Assembly (NCBI GenBank): GCA_027049085.1
Contig: JALTVH010000214.1
Location: 1-12,141, forward strand
From: Aquificaceae bacterium
Lineage (GTDB): Bacteria; Aquificota; Aquificia; Aquificales; Aquificaceae
Direction of reading: 5' to 3'
Length of the DNA stretch: 12,141 nt
The notes below the pieces were generated by a model. That model was not told the DNA's origin. It did no database searches and was given only the letters and a program-made list of their open reading frames with translations. A program made the translations under genes and the position numbers. Of this stretch, positions 7,092 to 12,141 are shown one piece after another (the first letter of the stretch is position 1; each line of letters opens with the position of its first letter).

Positions 7092-7108
7092 TGTCAAACT
7101 TTATGACA
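7092..7108 (-). repeat. Short inverted repeat in the dnaJ leader
   Basis: TGTCA and TGACA are separated by seven bases, the same spacing as in HAIR elements, and end right at the AGGAGGT ribosome site (7092-7086). In the mRNA this would be a five-pair stem at the very 5' end. It may be a second, weaker HspR site, an RNA hairpin near the ribosome site, or chance. Confidence 0.4.
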
Positions 7109-7115
7109 CAATAAT

Positions 7116-7144
7116 AATATAAAAATTGAGTGAAATAATGTCAA
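7116..7144 (-). promoter_or_regulatory. Sigma-70 promoter of the dnaJ-hspR-queH operon
   Basis: The minus strand has a perfect -35 TTGACA (7144-7139), a 17-base spacer and the -10 TATATT (7121-7116), differing from consensus at one base. Transcription should start near 7109, giving a leader of about 30 bases that contains AGGAGGT. The -35 box overlaps the truB stop codon. A strong housekeeping promoter held down by a repressor is the usual HspR arrangement. Confidence 0.72.
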
Positions 7145-7145
7145 G
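7125..7145. promoter_or_regulatory. HAIR-like operator, presumed HspR binding site
   Basis: The plus strand reads ATTGAGT, seven bases, TGTCAAG. The HAIR consensus is CTTGAGT-N7-ACTCAAG, so 11 of 14 half-site positions match with the exact spacing. The site covers the -35 box and half the spacer of the dnaJ promoter, where bound repressor would block polymerase, and the operon encodes HspR itself. Binding is inferred. Confidence 0.62.
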
Positions 7146-8010
7146 TTTTTCGGTTGCCTGGAAGAAGTCTCTCTGGCTTGAGAACACCCGACCTGACAAG
7201 ACCTACACCCACAAATTTTTCATCTACATAGATCCTAACATTTCCCTCCTCTGAAAACCCTTTTAGTACAACACTCATACCCTTTAAAAGCCTGTCTCCA
7301 GTGAAGGCATCCACCCTAACCTGAGGAAGGAATGAGAGTGCCTGTTCTACAGGTATCAGGTATTTTTCGGGATCCTCAGAATTCAAAAATTCTTCCAGGG
7401 TTACTGCGTTCTCAACCCTGAAAACGCCTACCTGTGTCCTTCGCAGGCTCTCGATAACTGCCCCTGTTCCAAGCCTATTACCAATATCGTTAACAAGACT
7501 TCTGATGTAGGTCCCCGAAGAAACAAGACAGTAAAAGGAAAAGCGAGGGGGTAAACAGTCAGTAAGCTTTATTTCCCTGATGAAGACCCTTACGGGTTTC
7601 AATTCCGGGTCTTTTCCCTTTCTTGCAAGCCTGTAGGCTCTTTTCCCCTTAACCCTCTTTGCTGAAAAAGGGGGTGGCGTCTGAAGGATATCACCGCTGA
7701 ATCTTTCTACAACCTTTCTGATTTCATTGCAGTCAACCTTTACTTCCCTTTCCTCAATTATTCTGCCCTCTACGTCGTAGGTATCGGTTTTTATGCCCAA
7801 GAGTGCGTCGGTATTGTAACCCTTATCAAGGCCCTGAAAAATCCAGGCAAAGCGGGTTGACCTGCCTGTGAGGATCACGAGGAGTCCTGTTGCAATAGGA
7901 TCAAGCGTTCCTGTGTGTCCAGCCCTTGTTCTGAGCTTGCCTCTGACCTTTTCAACTACCCTCGTTGAGGTTATTCCCTTTGGTTTATCAATGAGAAGGA
8001 CACCGTCCAT
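7141..8010 (-). CDS. truB: tRNA pseudouridine(55) synthase TruB
   Basis: A 289-residue enzyme that converts uridine 55 in the T loop of tRNAs to pseudouridine. The N-terminal DGVLLIDKPKGITS and the catalytic motif GHTGTLDPIATGLL, with nucleophile Asp37, are typical. Also present are the KGY motif with LGIKTDTYDVEG (about 68-83), PPPFSAKRVKGKRAY (about 112-126), and SSGTYIRSLVNDIG. The last 60 residues resemble the small PUA-like C-terminal domain. The start lies six bases after the sigma-factor stop, with AAGG as ribosome site, so it is the last gene of the bioH-bioC-degP-sigma run. Its stop codon lies within the HAIR-like operator and dnaJ -35 box, so read-through into dnaJ is possible. Confidence 0.96.
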   Translation of the reverse strand: MDGVLLIDKPKGITSTRVVEKVRGKLRTRAGHTGTLDPIATGLLVILTGRSTRFAWIFQGLDKGYNTDALLGIKTDTYDVEGRIIEEREVKVDCNEIRKVVERFSGDILQTPPPFSAKRVKGKRAYRLARKGKDPELKPVRVFIREIKLTDCLPPRFSFYCLVSSGTYIRSLVNDIGNRLGTGAVIESLRRTQVGVFRVENAVTLEEFLNSEDPEKYLIPVEQALSFLPQVRVDAFTGDRLLKGMSVVLKGFSEEGNVRIYVDEKFVGVGLVRSGVLKPERLLPGNRKT

Positions 8011-8016
8011 CCAGCC

Positions 8017-8946
8017 TTAACTAAGGAAATCCTTGAGGTGCCTCTTCATTGCAAGACTGCGAAGCTTTCTAAGAGCCCTGGTCTCAAGCTGTCTAACCCT
8101 TTCCCTTGAAACTCCGAGGATGTCACCTATTTCCCTTAGGGTCTTCGGCTCATCCCCTCTAAGGCCAAAGCGGAGCTCTATTACACGCCTCTCCTTTTCG
8201 GGAAGTCTGTCCAGGAGGTCATATATCTCCTTTTCAAGAACCTCCTGAATCACTGACTCCTCAACTTCAGCAGTCCCGTGCTTGGTGAGGAAATCAACGA
8301 AGAAGGTATCCTCATTCTCGCCCACAGGAGCATCCAGGGACAGGGGAATCCTGCAGACCTGAAGGTACTTTTCAACCTCCTCAGGACTTACCTTAAAGCC
8401 CTCCTTCCTGAATTTTTCCTCTATCTGTTTCTTGGTGGGCTTTCTTCCCTTTTCTTTTTCAAGCTCCTTGGCTATCATCTCCTTAGTTAATTGGGTTGCC
8501 ACTTCCTCAGGTGTGGGTTCCCTTTCAAGCTCTTTTGCAAGCTCGGCGTATATGGTTCCAATTTTGCTGATCAGGTGAGACTGCTTTAGGGGAATCCTAA
8601 CAGCACCTGTCTGCTGGGAAAGAGCCTGCATTATCGCCTGTCTGATCCACCATACGGCATAGGAAATAAACTTTACACCCCTGTCTGGGTCAAAGCGCTT
8701 TGCTGCTTCAAGGAGTCCCAGATTCCCTGCCGCTATCAGTTCCGAAAAGGGAAGACCGTAACCAATGTACTGCTTTGCAATACTTACAACAAACCTGAGA
8801 TTTGACTCAACAAGCTTTTTGAGAGCCTCCTCATCACCTTCCCTCGCTCTTCTGGCAAGCTCTTTTTCCTCCTGTGGAGTCAGAAGAGGAATTTTGGATA
8901 TTCTCTTCAGATACTGGTTTATAAGTTCCTGCTCTGTATCTGCCAT
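8017..8946 (-). CDS. rpoD: RNA polymerase sigma-70 factor, RpoD/SigA type
   Basis: A 309-residue sigma-70 factor with regions 1.2, 2, 3 and 4 but no region 1.1 or non-conserved insert. From ATG 8946, region 1.2 is about 5-36, region 2 about 41-111 (NLRFVVSIAKQY, AAGNLGLLEAAKRFD, KFISYAVWWIRQAI), region 3 about 120-198, the LSLDAPVGENEDTFFVDF linker follows, and region 4 ends with the helix-turn-helix TLREIGDILGVSRERVRQLE. Motifs match primary and group 2 sigma factors, so it could be the housekeeping factor in simplified form or an alternative one. Region 3 carries about 30 extra residues (about 154-183) that partly repeat the preceding segment. ATG 8946 is preferred over TTG 8967 because GGAGTGA lies seven bases upstream. 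It follows degP and precedes truB. Confidence 0.92.
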   Translation of the reverse strand: MADTEQELINQYLKRISKIPLLTPQEEKELARRAREGDEEALKKLVESNLRFVVSIAKQYIGYGLPFSELIAAGNLGLLEAAKRFDPDRGVKFISYAVWWIRQAIMQALSQQTGAVRIPLKQSHLISKIGTIYAELAKELEREPTPEEVATQLTKEMIAKELEKEKGRKPTKKQIEEKFRKEGFKVSPEEVEKYLQVCRIPLSLDAPVGENEDTFFVDFLTKHGTAEVEESVIQEVLEKEIYDLLDRLPEKERRVIELRFGLRGDEPKTLREIGDILGVSRERVRQLETRALRKLRSLAMKRHLKDFLS

Positions 8947-8953
8947 CAGAAAA

Positions 8954-8960
8954 TCACTCC
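8954..8960 (-). promoter_or_regulatory. Ribosome-binding site that sets the sigma-factor start
   Basis: GGAGTGA on the minus strand lies seven bases before ATG 8946 and contains the TGA stop of degP. The TTG at 8967, which would overlap degP, has no such site. The overlap of stop and ribosome site suggests coupled translation. Confidence 0.6.
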
Positions 8961-10390
8961 AGGGCAAGCACTACGTACACATTTCCCTCGCCTCTTCTGA
9001 CAAGCAGGAGCGCCTTTGCCTTACCCATTTCCTTAAGGCTCTCTATTATCCTGTAAAACTCATCAACCCTTTTCACCTTCTTGTGATTCACCCTCATAAT
9101 TATGTCGCCAGGTCTTAGACCACTATGATGGGCGGGGCTCCCGGGGACAACACCAACCACTACCACTCCCTCAACTCCAAAACGTGACCTCTCCTGGGCA
9201 GTCATGTTTTTAAGGGTTAGTCCCAGTCCCTTTCCTTCGTAACTTTTCCTCTTTCCCGAGGTCTTCTCAGGAAGTTCACCGACCTTAACCTTTATTGATT
9301 TCTTCTTGCCCTCCCTTATCACCTTGAGAGTTACTTCCGTTCCCGGTTTTGTTCTCATTATCCTTAGCTGGAGGTCCCTCACGCTGTCTATTTTCTTGCC
9401 GTCCACCTCAACAATGACATCACCGACTTTCAGACCGTACTTATCCGCAGGGCTCCCTTTCATCACCTGGGCTATTATGATCCCTTCCCTTACACCAATA
9501 GCTTCAGCTATATCTGGAGTAACTTCCTGAATTACAACGCCAAGCCAGCCCCTTATTACCCTGCCGTGTTCAAGGATCTGATCCATTACCCATCTTGCGA
9601 GGTTTATGGGAATCGCAAAACCAAGTCCCTGACCGCTTGCAACGATCGCTGTGTTGATCCCTACGACCTCGCCGTGTATGTTTATTAAGGGTCCACCGGA
9701 GTTCCCTGGATTTATCGCTGCATCGGTCTGGATATAGCTCTCGTACTGGGTTATACCTATGCTTCTCTTTAGTGCTGAGACGACACCCACCGTCACCGTC
9801 CTCTCAAGACCGTAGGGGTTCCCTATAGCTATAACGAGTTGGCCGACCCTCACCTTATCCGAATCACCGAGGACTGCGATCTTCTTTTCAAGACCCTTGA
9901 GCCCTTTGGCGTTCACCTCAAGAACCGCTATATCAGTTTTGGGATCGGTACCAACTATGCGAGCCTCCCTCTCTGTGTGTCTGTCAAATCTTACGGTTAT
10001 CTTCTTAGCATCCTCTACAACATGGTTGTTGGTAAGGATGTATACCTTCCCCTTGGAAAGCTTTACTATGACACCTGACCCCAGCGACCTCTTTTCTTGT
10101 CTGAATGGTTCAAAGGGAAGCCTAAAGGGAAAATCAAAATCATCAAAGGGATTAAACTGAACTTCCTGAACTGCAAATATCGTGACTACCGAAGGCGCAA
10201 CCTTGTCAACTACCTTTGTTAATTCAGCCTCAAAGGCAGAAAGAACACCGTTGCTGTTGAGAACCTTATCACCCTTTGCCTTTGCTACCACAGGCGGGCT
10301 TGGAGAATCCGAGTTCCCTGCCTCTACCTGTGCCCTGCAGGCTATTATTGAAAGGAGGATCGTCAGGGTGAGAAGCGAAAACAACCTCAT
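8954..10390 (-). CDS. degP: DegP/HtrA periplasmic serine protease, possibly lipid-anchored
   Basis: A 478-residue HtrA-family protease/chaperone that clears misfolded envelope proteins. Numbered from ATG 10390, the trypsin-like domain (about 50-270) has the full catalytic triad: His123 in TNNHVV, Asp153 in TDIAVLEV and Ser231 in GNSGGPL. Two PDZ domains follow (about 278-370 and 385-478), as in DegP. The N-terminus is a signal sequence whose hydrophobic core ends in IIAC (Cys18), which fits a lipobox; cleavage after CRA by signal peptidase I is the alternative. ATG 10390 is preferred because AGGAGG lies six bases before it; ATG 10405 overlaps the bioC stop as ATGA and would add five residues. 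It sits between bioC and a sigma-factor gene with no room for a promoter outside the flanking genes. Confidence 0.95.
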   Translation of the reverse strand: MRLFSLLTLTILLSIIACRAQVEAGNSDSPSPPVVAKAKGDKVLNSNGVLSAFEAELTKVVDKVAPSVVTIFAVQEVQFNPFDDFDFPFRLPFEPFRQEKRSLGSGVIVKLSKGKVYILTNNHVVEDAKKITVRFDRHTEREARIVGTDPKTDIAVLEVNAKGLKGLEKKIAVLGDSDKVRVGQLVIAIGNPYGLERTVTVGVVSALKRSIGITQYESYIQTDAAINPGNSGGPLINIHGEVVGINTAIVASGQGLGFAIPINLARWVMDQILEHGRVIRGWLGVVIQEVTPDIAEAIGVREGIIIAQVMKGSPADKYGLKVGDVIVEVDGKKIDSVRDLQLRIMRTKPGTEVTLKVIREGKKKSIKVKVGELPEKTSGKRKSYEGKGLGLTLKNMTAQERSRFGVEGVVVVGVVPGSPAHHSGLRPGDIIMRVNHKKVKRVDEFYRIIESLKEMGKAKALLLVRRGEGNVYVVLALE

Positions 10391-10396
10391 TACCTT

Positions 10397-10402
10397 CCTC
10401 CT
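10397..10402 (-). promoter_or_regulatory. Ribosome-binding site favouring degP start at 10390
   Basis: A perfect AGGAGG, six bases before ATG 10390, lies inside the first codons of the longer reading from ATG 10405 and touches the last base of the bioC stop. The longer start has GAGGGTGA only two bases away, which is too close, so the shorter protein is more likely. Confidence 0.6.
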
Positions 10403-11058
10403 CATTTCACCCTCGCATACAAAAATAGCACACGAAAGACAGGCCTTTTTATAGAGTTTATCAGATTTTCAACTTCCTTCCTCGTGTGGATCCTTAAATC
10501 AGAAGGGTTAAAGGAACTTCCCGTGTAGTGGAAGAATCTTACGAGGTCCCATCCTCTGAAGGGAATAGGGATCTCGTCAGCAAAGCACCTTATCTCGTAA
10601 TCGGCAATGGCAGAAAGAACCTCTTCTTCATGGGGAAAGGGAAAGCCTGTTTCTCTCAGACTCCCCTCAACGGGAACGGCTATTCCAATTACACTCCTGC
10701 AAACCCTTATCATCTCCCCAATAGATTCCCTTACACCCGTCCAGTGGAGGGTAAAACTGCTCAGAACATAGTCAAAGGATGAATCCTTGAAGGGAAGGAA
10801 CTCTGCATCTCCAACTATACAGGTGCCGTGAATGTTGGAGTAATATTTGGCCATGCCGGGGGAAAGGTCTATTCCGAAAACTTCCGAAGGTTCAGGAACC
10901 AGAGAGGTAACAAAGCCCGTTCCACATCCAACATCAAGGACCCTGCCCGCAGGCTTCACGTACTCAACAAGCCTTTTTGCGGCTTCCTTTTGAGGAATTG
11001 CCCACTTATCATAGGTTTCAGCGAATCTGGAAAACCGCCTGGATAAGATCTCTTTCAT
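10402..11058 (-). CDS. bioC: Malonyl-ACP O-methyltransferase BioC
   Basis: A 218-residue class I SAM-dependent methyltransferase. BioC methylates the free carboxyl of malonyl-ACP so that fatty-acid synthesis can extend it to pimeloyl-ACP methyl ester for biotin. The N-terminal RRFSRFAETYDKWAIPQKEA is the BioC-type lead-in. Motif I is VLDVGCGTG (40-48), the ribose-binding acid is Asp64 in FGIDLSPGM, and GDAEFLPF (83-90) with SSFTLHW resembles the BioC pattern DAE.LPF...NLALQW. The neighbour upstream is a BioH-like esterase, which supports biotin synthesis over a generic UbiE-type methyltransferase. It overlaps bioH by 41 bases. Sequence alone cannot prove the substrate. Confidence 0.82.
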   Translation of the reverse strand: MKEILSRRFSRFAETYDKWAIPQKEAAKRLVEYVKPAGRVLDVGCGTGFVTSLVPEPSEVFGIDLSPGMAKYYSNIHGTCIVGDAEFLPFKDSSFDYVLSSFTLHWTGVRESIGEMIRVCRSVIGIAVPVEGSLRETGFPFPHEEEVLSAIADYEIRCFADEIPIPFRGWDLVRFFHYTGSSFNPSDLRIHTRKEVENLINSIKRPVFRVLFLYARVK

Positions 11059-11647
11059 TTCTTACGGGAAAGTGACCTCCTTTCAGAATAATGACATTAC
11101 TATCTGGCAGTTCATCCTTTAATTTTAAAGCCTCGGAAGTCGGAACGACTCGATCCTCCTCACCGTGGATTATAAAGACCTCACTGCTGACCGAACCCAG
11201 CTTTCCTGAAAGGTCAAGGTTAATGTAGTCATCAAGCATCCTCATGAGGGTTTCCATCTGTACAGAATCATTGAAGTTCTCAAAGCCTGCAAGCTCACGA
11301 AAGGCGGGTATCCCCTTTTTTCTTATCATCATGCGGAAGGCTCTTAAGTTGCTCTCCTTCCACGCCCTGCGGAAGCAGGGCGTCCCTCCTATTAAAAAAA
11401 TTCTCTTAACTTTTTCTGGATATTTCAGGGCAAGGAGGAGGGCAAGACTTGCTCCCATTGACCAGCCGATGACGTCGCTCCTGTCCTGTATTAAACCGGC
11501 AAGATCCCTAACAACCTCATCAAGATCTCTGTACGGAGAGGTGTTTCTACCGTGGCCGGGAAGGTCTGGCTTCAGACCTGTAAAGTCTCTGAACACCTTT
11601 GAGGAAAAGCCCCAGCCATGAATGTAAAGGGGATTTACTAAAGCCAT
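11018..11647 (-). CDS. bioH: BioH-like pimeloyl-ACP methyl ester esterase
   Basis: A 209-residue cytoplasmic alpha/beta hydrolase. BioH removes the methyl group added by BioC, releasing pimeloyl-ACP for biotin ring assembly. Seen here are the oxyanion-side HGWGF (10-14), DLPGHGR (28-34), the nucleophile elbow GWSMG with Ser63, Asp165 in HGEEDRVVP and His192 in GGHFP, a complete triad. GWSMG and the GTPCF segment after the next strand closely resemble E. coli BioH (GWSLG, SSPCF). It is shorter than E. coli BioH, with a compact lid (about 92-150). The start has no ribosome site; a -10-like TATAAC lies five bases before the ATG, suggesting a leaderless mRNA. It heads the run bioH-bioC-degP-sigma-truB. 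Confidence 0.8.
   Translation of the reverse strand: MALVNPLYIHGWGFSSKVFRDFTGLKPDLPGHGRNTSPYRDLDEVVRDLAGLIQDRSDVIGWSMGASLALLLALKYPEKVKRIFLIGGTPCFRRAWKESNLRAFRMMIRKKGIPAFRELAGFENFNDSVQMETLMRMLDDYINLDLSGKLGSVSSEVFIIHGEEDRVVPTSEALKLKDELPDSNVIILKGGHFPVRNERDLIQAVFQIR
11362..11383. repeat. Perfect 9-bp inverted repeat inside bioH
   Basis: ACGCCCTGC and GCAGGGCGT are perfectly complementary around a four-base loop, giving a GC-rich hairpin in the bioH mRNA that encodes the TPCFRRA region. On the minus strand an AGGAGG and a T-run lie just before it. There is no T-run after the stem in bioH mRNA, so it is not an intrinsic terminator of that transcript. Confidence 0.6.
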
Positions 11648-11669
11648 TGAAAGTTATAATTTTAAGACA
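11648..11669. promoter_or_regulatory. Back-to-back promoters between bioH and lptB
   Basis: The 22-base gap has TATAAT on the plus strand (11655-11660), facing lptB, and TATAAC on the minus strand (11658-11653), facing bioH. Normal distances would place the starts within about three bases of each ATG. No Shine-Dalgarno sequence precedes either ATG. A weak TTGCGG 18 bases upstream of TATAAC might serve as -35 for bioH; none is clear for lptB. Confidence 0.5.
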
Positions 11670-12141
11670 ATGCTCACCGCAAGGGACCTGAGAAAAACCT
11701 TCCGTGAGAGAGAAGTGCTCAGGGGAATCAGCCTGAGCGTCAAGAGGGGGGAAGTAGTCGGGATCCTTGGTCCTAACGGTGCGGGAAAGACAACCCTATT
11801 CAATTCCCTGATCGGATTCGTGAAAGTTGACCACGGACGGATAGACCTGGACGGTGAGGAGATTACCCATTTACCACCTCACAAGAGAGCTAAGAAGGGC
11901 ATCGCCTTCCTGCCACAGGAACACACTCTCTTTGAGGATCTCACTGTTATGGAGAACCTTATGGTTTTTCTTGAATTCTTTTCAGAGAGCAAAGAAGAAG
12001 CTGTGGCAAGGGCTGAGTCGCTTTTGAAGGACTTTGGACTCCTGAGCCTCCAGAATCAGAAAGCCTACACCCTCTCAGGGGGCCAGAAGAGGAGGCTTGA
12101 GATAGCAAGGAGCCTTATAACTAAACCGTCCTACCTCTTTC
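11670..12141 (+). CDS. lptB: LPS-export ABC transporter ATPase LptB, cut by window edge
   Basis: The first 157 residues of an ABC ATPase run to the right edge without a stop. LptB is the cytoplasmic ATPase that drives LPS extraction from the inner membrane with LptF, LptG and LptC. Walker A is GPNGAGKTT (about 34-42), the Q-loop is in IAFLPQEHTLFEDLTVMENL, and the signature LSGGQKRR is at about 138-145; Walker B lies beyond the window. HLPPHKRAKKGIAFLPQE is characteristic of LptB (compare LPLHARARRGIGYLPQE) and separates it from LivF/LivG-type ATPases. The ATG has no good ribosome site and a TATAAT box ends nine bases before it. It diverges from bioH. Confidence 0.85.
   Translation, partial: MLTARDLRKTFREREVLRGISLSVKRGEVVGILGPNGAGKTTLFNSLIGFVKVDHGRIDLDGEEITHLPPHKRAKKGIAFLPQEHTLFEDLTVMENLMVFLEFFSESKEEAVARAESLLKDFGLLSLQNQKAYTLSGGQKRRLEIARSLITKPSYLF

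Noticed and set aside
8947..8967. TTG 8967 as start of the sigma factor
   Set aside because: It has no ribosome site and overlaps degP, while GGAGTGA is well placed for ATG 8946.
9839..10160. Two overlapping plus-strand reading frames of 79 and 87 residues
   Set aside because: They are antisense to the conserved protease domain of degP and show no domain or good ribosome site.
11362..11400. Hairpin as an intrinsic terminator
   Set aside because: On the bioH strand no U-run follows the stem, and on the other strand it is followed by A residues; it is also inside coding sequence.
11244..11621. 125-residue plus-strand reading frame
   Set aside because: It is antisense to bioH, whose catalytic triad is intact, and its composition looks like a shadow.
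1..12141. Mobile elements, CRISPR arrays, tRNA or rRNA genes
   Set aside because: No transposase, direct-repeat array, cloverleaf or rRNA-like stretch was recognised on either strand; nearly every base lies in a housekeeping-type gene.

Overview
The window looks like part of a compact chromosome from a Gram-negative (diderm), probably thermophilic bacterium. The diderm call rests on an LptB-type LPS-transport ATPase, a CsgG-family outer-membrane lipoprotein and a DegP/HtrA periplasmic protease. Proteins are rich in Glu, Lys and Arg, arginine is mostly AGG/AGA, genes overlap by a few bases, and no stretch over about 100 bases lacks a gene. The dnaJ-hspR pair and a queH with a long C-terminal extension would suit an Aquificota- or Campylobacterota-like lineage, but that placement is a guess. 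No tRNA, rRNA, CRISPR array, IS element or phage gene was seen.

Layout from left to right. (1) 1-2017, minus strand: a CsgG-family lipoprotein followed by a secreted LamG-like protein that runs off the left edge; together they may form a surface or export unit. (2) 2109-2537, plus strand: an O6-alkylguanine-DNA alkyltransferase, divergent from csgG. (3) 2512-3491, minus strand: yggS (PLP homeostasis) and a small ModE-type winged-helix regulator. (4) 3517-4290, plus strand: mazG (NTP clean-up), divergent from yggS across only 25 bp. (5) 4278-7145, minus strand: a heat-shock unit dnaJ-hspR-queH, with a good promoter and a HAIR-like HspR operator lying over it. (6) 7141-11647, minus strand: bioH, bioC, degP, a sigma-70 factor and truB, tightly packed and probably one operon. 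(7) 11670-12141, plus strand: the start of lptB, divergent from bioH across 22 bp.

How the genes fit together. HspR very likely represses its own operon with dnaJ, and queH (queuosine tRNA modification) appears to be drawn into that heat-shock control. BioC and BioH are the enzymes that put on and remove the methyl ester that lets pimeloyl-ACP be built for biotin. DegP and the sigma factor follow them in the same run. Inside operons most genes have strong Shine-Dalgarno sequences, several overlapping the stop codon of the gene before, which suggests translational coupling. At the two tightest divergent junctions the start codons sit a few bases from back-to-back -10 boxes and have little or no Shine-Dalgarno sequence, which suggests leaderless or nearly leaderless mRNAs.

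The most interesting points are the HAIR-like operator at 7125-7145, the CsgG protein with a glycine-rich insertion where the curli channel has its constriction loop (and no curli genes nearby), the sigma factor with an apparent internal duplication in region 3, and the divergent leaderless-type promoters. No clearly unprecedented system was found; most genes belong to well-known families.
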